From Crotalaria pallida (Eukaryota > Streptophyta > Magnoliopsida > Fabales > Fabaceae), in contig CM075655.1 of NCBI GenBank assembly GCA_037953625.1, forward strand, positions 81,619,501 through 81,683,500: a stretch of 64,000 bases of DNA. Direction: 5' to 3'. Positions 21,337 through 34,339 of the stretch are shown in pieces. Both the position numbers and the translations under genes were made by a program. The notes beneath the pieces were generated by a model. The model ran no database searches. It was not told the origin of the DNA and worked only from the letters and a program-made list of their open reading frames with translations. Every line of letters begins with the position of its first letter. Position 1 is the stretch's first letter.

Positions 21337-23947
21337 TGTAACATCCCAAAAATTGATATTAAATAATATAATTTTAATATATAAATATCTATTTAAGAAT
21401 ATGGTTAAGCCTTAGAAGTTGTACAAGGGTAGAAGGGTAGTATGAGCATAGGCTGACCTAGGATGTGAGATTAAGGCCTCGGCCCGATCTCGGTCGAGCT
21501 AGACAAGATTGTGTGCTTCTGAACCGAGCTGAAGGGGAACCCAACGTGAAACCCATTGTCCAGTCTGGATTAGCCGATCTCAGTGTCCTGTCTGAGAGGG
21601 AAGATCGGACTACTGCTGTTCCTACAAGCCGAGCCAACGTATCCTAGCCGATGTTCTCGAGCCAACACGTCCTAGCTCCTCCATGCCAGCTCATGTTGAG
21701 CTGTAGCCCTTTGGGATTCGTACCATCCGTACGCTGTCCTTGCCATTCACTTTATGTCATTTTCATTGCTTTATGTCCCTCTCAATTACTATTCATGGCT
21801 TCCTCAAGAAGCCAATGAACCCTGCCCACACATTCCAGCTTCCCCAAGAAGCCAATGAATCTTGACCACACAAATATTTTCCCTAAATGAATAAAAGAAA
21901 GCCCAAAACACCACATATCACACTTTACATTTCTCATTCTCTTCCTCCTACGAATCTCTCTCTTTCTCCTCAAAAGCTTCAGCAAACAAAACCCCAACAC
22001 TTTCTTTCTCCCTCTCTTCTCACAAAACGGAACCCTCCTCCTCTCTGTTCTCTTCTGTTCCGGCGTACCTGGACCGTGGTGGTGTGGTGGTGGCAGCAAG
22101 GAGGACACGGATTCGAGTGGTGTGAAGCTCACAAGGTCAAGGTCTAGATCAAGGACAAGCAACAAGGGACCATTCTCAAACTCTCAACTCTTATCTCACA
22201 CGGTTTGAGGTAAGGAGTGAGTGTTACCTCTACTTGAGTTTGGGTTTCTAGGGTGTTCATAAAGGGTACTAAGAGTGGGTGTTAGATTAGGGAATGGATC
22301 TAGGTTAATGTAGAAAGGAAATGGTAAAAAGGGTAAAAAGGGAACTAATAAATGAATTAGAAACATGAGTTTGAAGTAGGGATGAGTATTGTTATATGCT
22401 ATATGATGGTATTTACATGATGGATTGGTTAAATGTTTTATTCTTATTGTTGTTGTTGTTGTATAAGTGATTATGAACTTTGTGCATAAATGTTTATGAG
22501 CTTTGATATTTATGATCCATGTCTGTGGCCGAGCTGAGTGACTTCGGGAATGAGTATGAGAAAATGGTAAAGATGGAAAGTAGGGGATAGAGTAATACGG
22601 TAGAGACTGAACAAGGTTAATGGAAAGAGGGACTGGTTACTAGGTTTAGCCGAGAGAAGTCGAGCTAAGTAGATAATAAGATTAATGTAAAGGGGAATAA
22701 ATTCAAGTGTCGAGCCGAGAGAGGCCGAGCTAAATAATGGTTGAAAGGACAAGAGGAATAAAAGAGAAATGGCTGTGTGATCGGGTCATAGAAGACGCGT
22801 ACTGGGTGCGTGCCTTGATCGCGTCAGACGCATACTGGGTATGTGCAGCTGTAAGACGGGTACTGGGTGCTCGCAGTTATGATTCGCACAGGATTCCGAG
22901 AACGGAATCGGTGGGAAGTGGTCCTGGTCATAGCAGACGCGTACTGGGTGCCTGCATTGATCGCGTAAGTCGCCGAGATGCGCGCTGTAAGACGAGTACT
23001 GGGTGCTCGCAGTTATGGACTCTCCCTAACCCCATAGAATGATCGGCGGTAGTGCTCCTGGTCATAGAAGACGCGTACTGGGTGCGTGCATTGATCGCGT
23101 CAGACGCATACTGGGTATGTGCAGCTGTAAGACGGGTACTGGGTACTCGCAGTTATGGACACTCCAATATCCGACTGTAACTGGTGTAAGACATGCACTG
23201 GGTGTATGCATCCGAGAAGAGTAAAAGATTGTAAACTATGTGAAAATGGAATAATGAGTAATGTCCGAGATAGATATGGTAATCCGAGGTAAGAGAATGT
23301 GAACCAAGGTATAAGTAGTAGGTAATGGAGTGATTGGATAGTGTGATGTGAGCCAAGCCGGATGAGATTGTGTGTATGTAAACTGAGCTAAATGAGATAG
23401 TATGCATGTGATATAGGGTTTGATTACTTGCTATTTATATGCTATTTGACTACTTGTGTTTGGCTTGGTAGTTCGGTATGTCATTTTAGAAACTGCTTAT
23501 TTAAGTTCTGTGTAATGCTCACCTCCTTACCATTTTTCAGGTGCTGAGCCCGAGCAAACGCAGTCCCCGGCCGAGCAGGATCACTCTCCCTCACAGGGAG
23601 AGTAAGTTATTTAGAGTCATAAATGTGGATAGGTCCGAGCGAAAATATTTGTTTTGCATTGGGTCTCGGCTATTCGGTCCGAGCTAAAACACGCTTTTGT
23701 ATATTTTGATCTCGGCTCGATGGCCGAGCTAAACATCATTTTTGTAATTCGAACTAATGAGCTCGGTGTAGCTATGTTTCTCAACTCTTGTTTAATGATT
23801 AATGAAGTCTTCCGTTTTATTAACTCTGATGTTTTTGTTATTAATGAAAGGAAATATTATTTTGGCAAATATCATATTCATCTTAAAAAAAAATTTAAAA
23901 TCCAAATTTTGGGGTAATTAAGGGTAATTATTATATAGGGTGTTACA
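21337..23947 (+). repeat. 5' LTR of element A (2611 bp)
   Basis: TG..CA ends, next to a PBS. It includes a leader-like pyrimidine-rich stretch (about 21940-22040), the hairpin repeat block at 22797-23207, and many CCGAG/CTCGG words near both the start and the end. The small ORFs in it are not convincing. Confidence 0.95.
22797..23207 (+). repeat. Hairpin array in the 5' LTR of A (nine units with TGG loops)
   Basis: Six-base arms around TGG: GCGTAC-TGG-GTGCGT (22797), GCATAC-TGG-GTATGT (22830), GGGTAC-TGG-GTGCTC (22858), GCGTAC..GTGCCT (22939), GAGTAC..GTGCTC (22994), GCGTAC..GTGCGT (23073), GCATAC..GTATGT (23106), GGGTAC..GTACTC (23134) and ATGCAC..GTGTAT (23193). Arms pair by Watson-Crick or G-T pairs in nearly all units. 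The block is also a tandem triplication of about 138 bp; the middle copy lacks the GCATAC unit. One extra hairpin, GATTCCG-AGAA-CGGAATC, lies at about 22902-22919. Confidence 0.88.
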
Positions 23948-23950
23948 TTT

Positions 23951-23962
23951 TGGTATCAGAGC
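23951..23962 (+). other. Primer binding site of element A (tRNA-iMet)
   Basis: TGGTATCAGAGC, three bases after the LTR end. Confidence 0.93.
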
Positions 23963-24142
23963 AGTTTCTCCTCGGCCTATTGGAGTTGCAAGGAACTCCA
24001 GTGGTTACTCACCAAGAGAGTGACAAATAAGTAGAGTCTAGGAGTCTAGGTCAGACAATAGGGCTTATGGGTATACATGTCTAAATAAATATTTACTTGA
24101 TTATTCGGAAGTTAATTGGCTTTCTCTCCATGACCGAGCTGC

Positions 24143-25349
24143 ATGGCTGGGAGACGAGCTGATAACGACCGAATTGCTGCTGTGTTGGAAACTCTGGTTC
24201 AACTACAGCAGAACCAAGCGCAGACTCAGCAGAATCAGGCTGAGAACCTCGCTCAAAACATCGCCGCATCCGCAGCAGCTGCAGCTGCAGCCCTTCAGCC
24301 CCAACCTCCGGCTCCGGTCGAGATAGACTGGATGAGCCGATTTCGGAAGAACGAACCACCTAGGTCGAAGGAGGATATAATCCAAATGGAGCTCAGAGAT
24401 GGCTCCAGAATATTGAGAAGATTTTCCGATCTCTGCAACCTCCCTATGAGTACAGGGTGAGGTTGGCTGAGTTTGTGCTGGCTAGTGAAGCCGAACACTG
24501 GTGGGATCAACAGAGCCGACGACTGGAAGCGGCCAATGAGGTCATCACTTGGGATTTGTTCCGAGCTCGCTTCCTCGGAAAGTACTTTCCCGAGGATGTT
24601 AGGAGAGAGAAGGAGCTCGCTTTTCTCAAGTTGGAACAGAGGAACTTGAGCGTTGGGGAATATGCCGCTCAGTTCGAAGATTTGATCGGTTATTCAGGAA
24701 GTTACCGAGATGCCGATGAGCGTACCAAGTGCATTAAGTTTGAGGCTGGTCTCCATGACGATATTCGGCTCGCATTTGAATATCAGAATGTGGCCAATCT
24801 CTCGCAACTGGTGAACATGGCTAGCACCTATGAGAAAGGGCTTAAGAGAAAAGCTGATGGAAAGAGGAGCAAGTCGGCACAAATAGGAGTGGGTACGATT
24901 AGAGGGAAGGGAGATGTCCAGAGATCTGCTCCCTATGCGAACCCGAACTCCAGAATGTTAACAGCTCCGAGGAGCGGTGGTCAGATGGTGGTTGTTCCTG
25001 GCCCGTATCCGATCTGCCAACATTGTGGAAGACAGCACAGGGGAGAATGCTGGAATCTGGATCCGAGCAAAATTAGGGGATCCTGTTTCCGATGTGGCAA
25101 GCCTGGCCATTTTGCAGCTCGGTGTACCGAGAATATTGTGAAGGAAGAGGTCAATGTGACCAAGGCTCATCAGACTGGTATTAACCGACCTATGCAGAGA
25201 GGCAAGGTTTACACTATGGATGGAGAAGAAGTGACTGATGCTGACGAACTGATCCGAGGTACTTGTCAAGTAAACAGTATTCCTTGTGCTGTACTATTTG
25301 ACTGTGGAGCCACACATTCTTTCATTTCCCTTGACTGTATGAATAGACT
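24143..25349 (+). pseudogene. A gag and start of protease, frameshifted and interrupted
   Basis: ATG at 24143 opens a chromovirus gag (Gln-rich start, then an Ala-rich run). A 1-base deletion near 24364 shifts the frame. The rest reads in the frame that includes 24457-25349, with the retrotransposon gag core (SEAEHWWDQQ, KYFPEDVRREKELAF), a basic linker and the knuckle CFRCGKPGHFAARC at about 25084-25125. The protease starts with LFDCGATHSFIS, whose D-x-G-A is the catalytic motif. Element B interrupts it at 25350, and the frame resumes at 35468. Gag forms the particle and binds RNA. Confidence 0.92.
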
Positions 25350-26472
25350 TGATGAGCATTTTATTTCCCATTATTCCTTGCATTATTTTACTCCTATTAT
25401 TGATACTTGTTGCTTATTTGACATTGTTTAGCTTGATTTAGTGATTTAGAGTTTATTGGACTAATATTCTGAATATTGTTTAATTTGGGATTATTTAGCC
25501 TAATTAATTCTATTTCTATTTTCAGGTCATATTTGGCACAAGGGCTTTTTGGACATTTTGGGAATGAAGATTTAATTTTGGAAGAGAAGATATATGATGA
25601 AGTGAAGATTGTAATCTATCTTTAGGATTAGTTGAGATTTAGTTATATCTTTTAAGATTTAGATTTTATCTATAAGATATTTTTAGATTTAATTTAGAGA
25701 TAAGCTTTCCTTAGGATTTGGGCCCATGATTTAGGCCCGTTTTGTGATTTAAAAAGCCAAATTCGTGTAAACCCTAGGAGGGACCTTCCATTCACGTTTT
25801 TTACATTCTGTCTCATAGAGAAGGCTTAGTTTTGCTCTCCAAGCTTGTGGAGGCTGCTAGGGTTTCTCTCTCTTCTCTTTTCTACACGTTTTTGGTATTT
25901 TTCTTCATGGAAGGCTAAACTCTTAGGTTAAATCCCTTTGGTAATGTATCACATACTCTTGAGGTTTTGTTCTTAATGCTATTTCGTTTTTATTCACTGT
26001 TTTCATGCTTATTGATATGTTATGGTTCGCTTAGTTCCATTATATAGAGATAATCCATGTGTATGAATGCTTAATTTATGCAAACTCGTAAAAACTCCAT
26101 GCTTTGGCTTTTAATGCTTAATTAGAGGTTTGGGTTTTGGGGTGAGAATTGAATTTTCGCTTAGTATTTAGTTCTCACGAGTTGGACAGTGAAGAGGAAA
26201 GAAATTGATCTTTTGTGACCGATGATAGAGTTGTGAACGCGAGCCAAAGGGGTTTATCCACTTTTCCTTATCTGTTTCTTCGTTTTGATTTAATTCTGTT
26301 TTGATTTCAATTATTCAATATTCAATACAAAAAAAAAACCCCCCCTGTTTTCTATGCATACTATGTGTTCGACCTTTTGCTTGATAAGATATTCCTTGGG
26401 AGACGACCTAGGAGTCACTTCCTAGTACTATACTTAAACTGTTTTTATTTGTATCGGGTACGGCACCGATCA
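25350..26472 (+). repeat. 5' LTR of element B (1123 bp)
   Basis: Runs from TGATGAGCATTTT to GCACCGATCA. It contains an A/C homopolymer run (AAAAAAAAACCCCCCC, near 26330) preserved in both copies. Confidence 0.96.
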
Positions 26473-26476
26473 AATT

Positions 26477-26494
26477 TGGCGCCGTTGCCGGGGA
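26477..26494 (+). other. Primer binding site of element B (tRNA-Asp type)
   Basis: TGGCGCCGTTGCCGGGGA, complementary to the 3' end of plant tRNA-Asp as I recall it, four bases after the LTR. It is the usual PBS of Athila elements. Confidence 0.88.
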
Positions 26495-27197
26495 ATATCG
26501 GTTCTTGCCAAAGGTCATTAGTAGTTAGTTAGTGTCGTAGTTAGTATAGTTATTATAGTGTGTCGTGTCTGATTTAGGGTCTAGTAGTCAATTCTGATAA
26601 CCGGTTGAAGTTGCACTGTTTGCTGTTTTGCTATTTTGTTGCAATTAGTGTATTTGATTGATTCTGTGGTTGCTAGTTCACATAGTTGTGGGTGGAATTT
26701 TTGCACGAAAATTTATATCCACACTACTTTTATCATATAAAAAGGTTTTGAGGCACCACGATCACTCAGATTATCACTGGTTGTGAGTTCCAGAAAAATT
26801 TCCAAGTTTTAGCAGCACTTTCTTCAAATCGTCGCAACTTTTGACCCGTAACTCGGAATTTGACGAATTTTATATCAAATCAAAGGGAATTTTCTGAATA
26901 ATCTAATTTTTCTGACATTGTCAGAAACCTCCTTCGTCTGGATCCTGAAAAAGCCGTTTTACTATTTCTTTTTTATTTTACAAGTTTTATTTTCTTAGTT
27001 TTTGGTCTCTGATTTAATTGTTTGACTTGGTTCCCTTTTGAATTTTGTCCTCAAACTTTTTGTGGTATGTTTTCATGATTTTAGGGTGCTGAAAAAAATA
27101 AAGAAAAAAATTTTAAAAAATAAAAAAATTTTGTTGCCTATTTTGGTCATGTATATTAGTGACAGTTTGCTATGCTACATGGTGTTCTGTTCAGTAC
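26495..27197 (+). other. Leader of element B
   Basis: About 700 bp between PBS and gag start, with no gene. It is A/T-rich, with A-runs just before the gag start region (27090-27130). Confidence 0.6.
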
Positions 27198-30100
27198 ATG
27201 ACTAGGGGCAACCCAAGCTACTTCCATCCATATAACCCTGAAATTGATAGAACTTATCACAGACTAGTTAGACAAAATAGGAACCAGTCCATAGGTAGTG
27301 AGTCTATTGAGTCTTTACATAGTGAGTCTGCTTCTTTTTCTTCTATTCCTATAAATTCTGATTCTTATTCTGATTATTCTGAAAATATGGCTCAACCTCC
27401 ACCACGTGAGAGGACATTGAGGGAGCTGGCTGCACCTGATTTCACTATTGAAGATTTGTGCATCCAGTATCCCGATGACCCGTATGAGCTAAGGTCTGGA
27501 CTAATTCATTTGTTGCCCAAGTTTAATGGTCTTGCAGGTGAGGATCCTCATAAACATCTCAAGCAGTTCCATATTGTCTGTGCTACTATGAAACCACATG
27601 ATGTGCAAGAGGATCATGTTTGTCTTAAGGCATTCCCACACTCCCTAGAGGGGCTAGCCAAGGATTGGTTGTACGATCTGGCCCCTGGTTCTATCACAGT
27701 CTGGGATGACCTGAAGAGGGCATTTTTGGAGAAATTCTTCCCTGCATGCAGAACAACAGCAATCCGAAAGGATATATCAGGCATCAGGCAACAAAGTGGA
27801 GAAAGTCTCTATGAGTATTGGGAGAGATTCAAGAGACTGTGTGCGAGCTGCCCCCACCATCAGATCTCAGAGCAGCTGCTTATTCAATATTTCTATGAAG
27901 GTCTCAACCTCATGGAGAGAAACATGCTTGATGCTGCAAGTGGTGGTGCCCTAGGAGACATGACACCTTTAGAAGCCAGAGTCAAGATTGAGAAGATGGC
28001 TTCCAATTGTCAACAATTCCATGCAAGGGGCAACAGCGATGCAATCATAGTGAGAGGAGTGAATGATGTTGGCACAAGTTCTGGTAAGGTTGAGAAGCTT
28101 GAACAGAAGATAGATTCACTTACAACTTTGGTCACTCAATTGGCCATCAACCAGAAGAAGTTGTCTCTGCCTGCTAGATTATGTGGCATATGCACATCCG
28201 CTGAGCACCCCACAGATGCATGCCCTTCTGTGCAGCAGCAGCCCACGACTGGTGCTGACCAACCTGAGGCATATGCCGCCAACATCTTCAACAGTAGAAA
28301 TCAGCAGCCACAGAACTTTGATCTCTCTACCAATAGATACAACCCTGGTTGGAGGAACCATCCCAACCTGACATGGTCTGATCAGCAGCAACCTTCACAG
28401 GTTCAATTTCAGAACAATTCTAGACCACCATATGTACCTCCTCCAGTCCAGCAACAGAGACAACAACAGGCTAATTCTGCACCACCAGCTCCTAGTACTG
28501 AGCAGCAGCCTTCATTGGAAGAGCTGATGAAACAGATGACCATGCAAAATCTCCAATTCCAACAGGAAACTAGAGCATCCATTCAAAGACAAGAGGCCTC
28601 CATTCAATCTTTGACCAATCAGATGGGACAGATGGCAACAACAATCAACACTATGCAATCTCAGAATTCTAACAAGTTGCCATCCCAAACAGTGATCAAT
28701 CCAAACCAGAATGTGAATGCCATTAGTCTAAGGTCAGGGAAGCAGATTGTCACACCCACGCCAGAATCTGACCTCAACAAAGATGATCTAGTTTCAACCA
28801 ACAAGAAGACCCGAATGGTCGAGGAGAGTGAGCACACAAGTACCAGAAAATCCCCTCCAGCTCAGCCTTCCACAAGCACAACACCTGCTGCTGCCCAACA
28901 ACCACCCCCTATTCCTCTTCCTTTCCCACCAAGGGGGGTGACTCAAAGCAAGAAAATGGAAGAGATTGACAAAGAGATACTTGACACATTCAGGAAGGTG
29001 GAAGTCAACATACCCCTTCTTGATGCAATCAAGCAAATTCCAAGGTATGCAAAGTTCTTGAAGGATCTATGCACACACAAACGGAAGCTCAAGGGCAATG
29101 AGAGGATCAGCATGGGAAGAAATGTCTCTGCTCTTATAGGTAAACCCGTCCCTCATATTCCTGAAAAGTGTAAGGATCCTGGAACTTTCTCTGTGACTTG
29201 TATCATAGGTAATACTAAATTTGAGAATGCTTTGCTAGATTTAGGAGCATCTATTAATGTTATGCCTATGTCTGTTTTCAAATCTCTTTCACTTGGACCT
29301 CTTCAACCTACAGGTGTGGTTATTCACTTGGCAAATAGATCTACTGCCTACCCCGCAGGTTTGATAGAGGATGTCCTGGTTCGGGTTGAAGAGCTTATCT
29401 TTCCTGCTGATTTTTATATTCTTGATATGGAAGAGGACACCTCTCGTAGTGCTGTCCCTATCATATTAGGGAGACCATTTTTGAAAACAGCCCGAACCAA
29501 GATAGATGTGCATGCAGGTACACTTTCCATGGAATTTGATGACAGTGTGGTTCGATTCAATATTTTTGATGCTATGAAACATTTTTATGATGACCACTCT
29601 GTTTTTCATGTTGACTTGATTGGTGATCTGATTGATGAGCATGTTCTAGACTTTTTGCATGATTATGATTTGCCATCTTTCACTAGCTCATTTACTTGTT
29701 CTGCATGTTCTGATTCCGAAATGTGCACTGCATGCATTGAAATTGACCAGTTTTTAAATTCTGCTACTACATCTGTTGATTCATATGATATAGATTCAGA
29801 TCATGCTAACCCCATTTCTGTTTTGCATGAGTCTAATTCATTTGTTCAGGTGCAGGCGGCAGAATCCAATTCTGCTGCTCCTTTAGTTCCATCTGTGATG
29901 CAGGCACCTTTATTGGACCTGAAGCCCCTTCCTCCTCATCTCAAATATGCTTACTTGGAGGCTGAGCAGAAACTTCCAGTGATCATCTCTACCTCCCTTT
30001 CTGTTGATCAAGAGAAGCAGCTGCTGGATGTGATTAGAGCAAACAAAAGGGCAATAGGATGGACTTTGGCAGACATACCTGGTATTAGCCCCTCCATGTG

Positions 30101-32840
30101 CATGCATCGGATTTTATTGGAGGATGGGGCTAAACCAGTGAGACAACCCCAGAGACGGTTGAACCCCCAGATTCTTGATGTGGTGAAGAAAGAGGTCACC
30201 AAGCTGCTGCAAGCTGGCATTATCTACCCCATTTCAGACAGCACTTGGGTAAGCCCGGTTCAAGTAGTTCCCAAGAAGTCTGGGGTGACAGTTGTCAAAA
30301 ATGAGAAGGATGAGCTGATTCCCACTAGAGTGTAGAACAGTTGGAGAGTCTGCATTGATTATAGGAAGCTCAACCAGGCGACCCGCAAGGATCACTTTCC
30401 TCTTCCCTTCATTGATCAGATGTTGGAGCGCCTGGCAGGTAAATCTCACTATTGCTTCTTAGATGGTTTCTCTGGTTATTTCCAAATCTGTATTGCACCA
30501 GAGGACCAACATAAGACTACATTTACCTGTCCTTTTGGTACATTTGCTTATAGGAAGATGCCTTTTGGCCTATGCAATGCTCCTGGCACTTTTCAAAGAT
30601 GTATGATGAGTATTTTTAATGACTTACTTGAGCATTGCATAGAGGTCTTCATGGATGATTTTAGTGTATATGGTTCCTCTTTTGATGCATGTCTTGATAG
30701 TTTGTCTAAGGTGCTTAATAGGTGCATTGAGACTAACCTTGTCTTGAATTTTGAAAAATGTCATTTTATGGTAGAACAAGGCATAGTATTAGGGCACATT
30801 ATTTCGCATAAGGGCATAGAGGTTGACCCTGCTAAGCTGCATGTAATATCACATTTGCCTTACCCCTCTTGCGTGCGAGAGGTGCGTTCTTTTCTTGGCC
30901 ATGCAGGTTTCTATCGCAGGTTTATTCAGAACTTTAGCAAGATAGCCCTTCCACTATCCAACTTGCTTCAAAAGGATACCACATTTGAGTTTGGAGACCA
31001 ATGCAAGAAGGCATTTGATGAGCTAAAGAGAGCACTCACCACCACTCCCATCATCCAACCACCTGACTGGACTCTCCCATTTGAGCTCATGACCGATGCC
31101 TCGAATTATGCTTTGGGAGCAGTTCTCTCCCAAAGGGTTGGTAAGATGTCTCATGTGATTTATTATGCATCTAGGACTTTAGATTCAGCACAAGTTAATT
31201 ACACCACAACTGAAAAAGAGCTGTTAGCCATTGTCTTTGCACTTGATAAGTTTAGATCATATCTGTTAGGTTCTAAGGTTGTGGTGTATACTGATCATGC
31301 TGCCCTGAAGTATCTTTTGAAAAAGACAGATTCCAAACCTAGGTTGATTAGATGGATGTTGCTCCTCTAGGAGTTTGATCTTGAGATTCAGGATCGGAGT
31401 GGTGCACATAACCTGGTCGCAGACCACTTGAGCAGAATAGAGAGAGAGGAGGATGCATTTCCTATCCGGGATGACTTCCCGGATGAGCAGCTTTTAGTTT
31501 TGCATGTTTCACATCCCCCTCCCCTTACTCCTTGGTTTGCTGATATTGTAAATTATATAGTTGCTTCTGTTTTTCCACCCTTGGCATCCAAAGCTCAAAG
31601 AGACAAATTGAAGAGCGATGCCAAGTATTATGTATGGGATGACCCCTATTTGTGGCGTTTTTGCAGCGATCAGGTCATTCGCAGGTGCATTCCAGACCAG
31701 GAGATCCAATCGGTTCTCCAATTTTGCCATGCTTCACCAGTTGGAGGCCACCTTGGCACTCAAAGGACAGCACGAAAGGTGCTGGATTCTGGATTTTATT
31801 GGCCTACCATCTTCAAGGATGCAAGCAAAATCTGCAGCTCATGTGAGCAATGTCAAAGGGCAGGAGGCACCCTATCTTGGAGGCAACAGATGCCGCAACA
31901 ACCTATGTTGTTCTGTGAGGTGTTTGATGTCTGGGGTATAGATTTCATGGGCCCCTTTCCTGTTTCTTTTGGTTTTTATTATATCTTACTTGCTGTGGAT
32001 TATGTATCCAAATGGGTGGAAGCTAAGGCCACCAGGACTAATGATGCTCAGGTTGTTGTAGATTTTGTCAGGACTAATATCCTTTGCAGGTTTGGCATAC
32101 CTAGAGCCATAGTCAGTGATCAAGGCACACACTTCTGCAATAGATCCATGCAAGCTTTGCTCAAGAAGTATGGGGTTGTGCACAAAGTTTCTACACCATA
32201 TCACCCCCAAACCAATGGGCAAGCTGAGATTTCAAACAGAGAGATCAAGCGGATTTTGGAGAAGATGGTGAAACCTAATAGAAAGGATTGGAGCACACGA
32301 TTGGAGGATGCTCTATGGGCCCATCGGACTGCTTACAAGGCACCCATAGGGATGTCACCTTATCGGGTTGTTTTTGGTAAGGCATGCCACCTGCCTGTGG
32401 AGATAGAGCACCGTGCATATTGGGCTGTGAAGCAATGTAACTTAGCTCTTGATCAAGCGGGTGAGGAGAGGAAGCTGCAGTTGAGTGAGCTAGATGAGAT
32501 CCGTTTGGAGGCCTATGAGAACTCCAAGTTCTACAAAGAGAAGACCAAGAAGCTCCATGATAGCTCAATTTCCATAAAGGAGTTCTTGGTTGGTCAAAAA
32601 GTGTTGCTCTACAACTCTAGGCTTGGACTCATGAGTGGAAAGCTCCGCTCTAAATGGATTGGACCGTTTGTAGTCACCCAGGTGTTTCCTTATGGCACTG
32701 TGGAGATCAAGAGTGAGTCCACAGACAAGAGCTTCAAAGTCAATGGTCACCGACTCAAGCCTTTCCTCACTACCCCTTCTTTGGATGATGCACCTGTGGA
32801 GGAAGCCTCATTGGTCGACCCCATTTTTGACCCACCATGA
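27198..32840 (+). pseudogene. B gag-pol polyprotein, two in-frame stops
   Basis: One reading frame over 5.6 kb. An upstream ATG at 27159 is in frame, but the ATG at 27198 (MTRGNPSYFHPY) looks like the family start. Order: gag (RTLRELAAPDFTIEDL, about 27400-28020), a CCHC knuckle (CGICTSAEHPTDAC, near 28180-28225), a Gln-rich linker, the protease (DLGAS at about 29238-29252), RT (FMDD at about 30648), RNase H (TDAS near 31090; TDHAALKYLL), the integrase zinc region (HASPVGGH; CSSCEQC) and the DDE core (GIDFMGP, SDQGTHF, then the Glu in NGQAEISNRE). TAG stops at 30333-30335, just before the RT core, and at 31368-31370, inside RNase H, are the only breaks. Both fit CAG to TAG. Confidence 0.93.
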
Positions 32841-34316
32841 TTTCGGGAGTCTTCTTTTCTCCTTCCTTACTCTTTTTATTGCACTTGTCTATATCTGTCT
32901 GATTCTGCTATTTGTGTTCCATTGAGGACAATGTGTGATTTAAGTGTGGGGGGGAGAGTAGTTTAGGTTGCATATTTTTGCTTTGATTTTTTTAGGTTTT
33001 GCTAAGTTTTGGGCATTTTCTTGCATGTTTTTGCTTCATTTTAGTAGAGTCTTGGTATCTTGTGTCTGAATTCATGCATTTCTGTGTGTAAAGTTGCTTT
33101 TGATAATTAAGAGGTGGTAACACTGTGATAGAATTGTCCCTTTTGTGAGGATTTGAGCCTTAATTGTGGGTGGATTGCTATATATGCCACCTAATTTTTC
33201 TTTCATGTGTGATTGCACTCTGGATTACTTGCACTCTAGAACTTGACTTGATTCTTGTTGATACTTGATATTCCCATGCACATTTTGAAATGATTTAGGC
33301 ATTGTTTTTTTTCTTGAATAAGCCACTAGCCATATGAGCCTACCTTGAATGAATTTATCCTTTGATAGCCCCTTTGAGCCTTTATATCCCTTTTCTTTGT
33401 TCTTTAGCTCATTACAAGCCTATGACTGAAAAACCATGATTGTCCTAACCTTAGGGAATGTTGGAGCTTTGGAATTGTTTTGGGAATGGGTATTAAGTAA
33501 GCGAGGGTGCTTTGTTCTTCATCTCTTGTGAGTTCTGGGTTTTGTCTCTATGGTCGGTGATGTAATTATGGCTTTATCTCATTATGCCATTTTTGTTGTT
33601 TCTTCTTTCCTTTCGTTCATGAAGTTCTGCAATGAAAAAAAAATTGAAAAAATGAATGATGAAAAAAAAAGAAGAAGAAGAAGAAGAAAAAGAAAAAAAA
33701 ATGGAATAAAAGGTTGATTGAGGCATGGAGGATTGGAATTAGAGGTTGTTGTTATGTTTACCATTTCATTCTGGGGTGGATTGTGCTTTTTTTTTTACTT
33801 GTTCCCCATTGCTCCTCTATTCCCTGGGTTTTAGCTACATTTCCCATATTTTTATCCTACCTTGTCCTTGGCCCCATTACAACCCTGAAAAGACCTTTTG
33901 ATCTTAATGTGCATGTGTGTTGATTGTTGATGTTAGAGGCTTGTCAAGCTTATGGTTGTGTTTGTTTTTCATGATGTGCCTTGAGTGTAAACACTGATTA
34001 ACCTTAAACACTTGAGTGTAAACACTATTGAGTGATCCTTGTGAGTTTCTATCATCTTTGTGACTACCCTCTTGATGTCATTGGTTTTCTTTGCATATTT
34101 GAAATAATTGGATGATGTTCATGAATGCCTTGATTCTTTGGTCCTTATTTTCTTCGTGTGCTCGATTTTGCCCATTTCTTTGCATTTCCTAGAATTCATT
34201 GTGAAGTATGTAATCTCTTAGGTTTGCATTCATTAGTTTTAGTAATCTTGTTACATGATTCACTTTGGTGCATATTGATTTTCTCAGTCCTAATTCTTAG
34301 TTTTGCCCAGGAGTGC
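32841..34316 (+). other. B 3' noncoding region
   Basis: About 1.5 kb after pol with no ORF of note, where some Athila relatives keep an env-like gene. It includes an A-rich/GAA-rich low-complexity stretch (33630-33710) and a second purine tract (AAGTGTGGGGGGGAGAGTAG, about 32942-32961) similar to the real PPT. Confidence 0.7.
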
Positions 34317-34339
34317 AAAAGGATAAGTGTGGGGGTATT
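34317..34339 (+). other. Polypurine tract of element B
   Basis: Purine-rich stretch (AAAAGGATAAGTGTGGGGG, then TATT) directly before the 3' LTR at 34340, the priming site for plus-strand synthesis. Confidence 0.75.

Noticed and set aside
22737..23407. ORFs over the repeat block of LTR A (and their copies at 40087-40575)
   Set aside because: Same reason: the repeat unit lacks stops by chance. The hairpin structure explains the sequence better.
4059..23962. TGGTATCAGAGC motifs as tRNA genes
   Set aside because: Only the 10-13 bases complementary to the tRNA 3' end are present, right beside LTR ends; these are primer binding sites.
30333..30335. UAG between protease and RT of B as a programmed read-through site, as in some retroviruses
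   Set aside because: Athila elements use one continuous frame, the position is inside the RT module rather than at the gag/pol border, and a second TAG at 31368 has the same character. Mutation is simpler.
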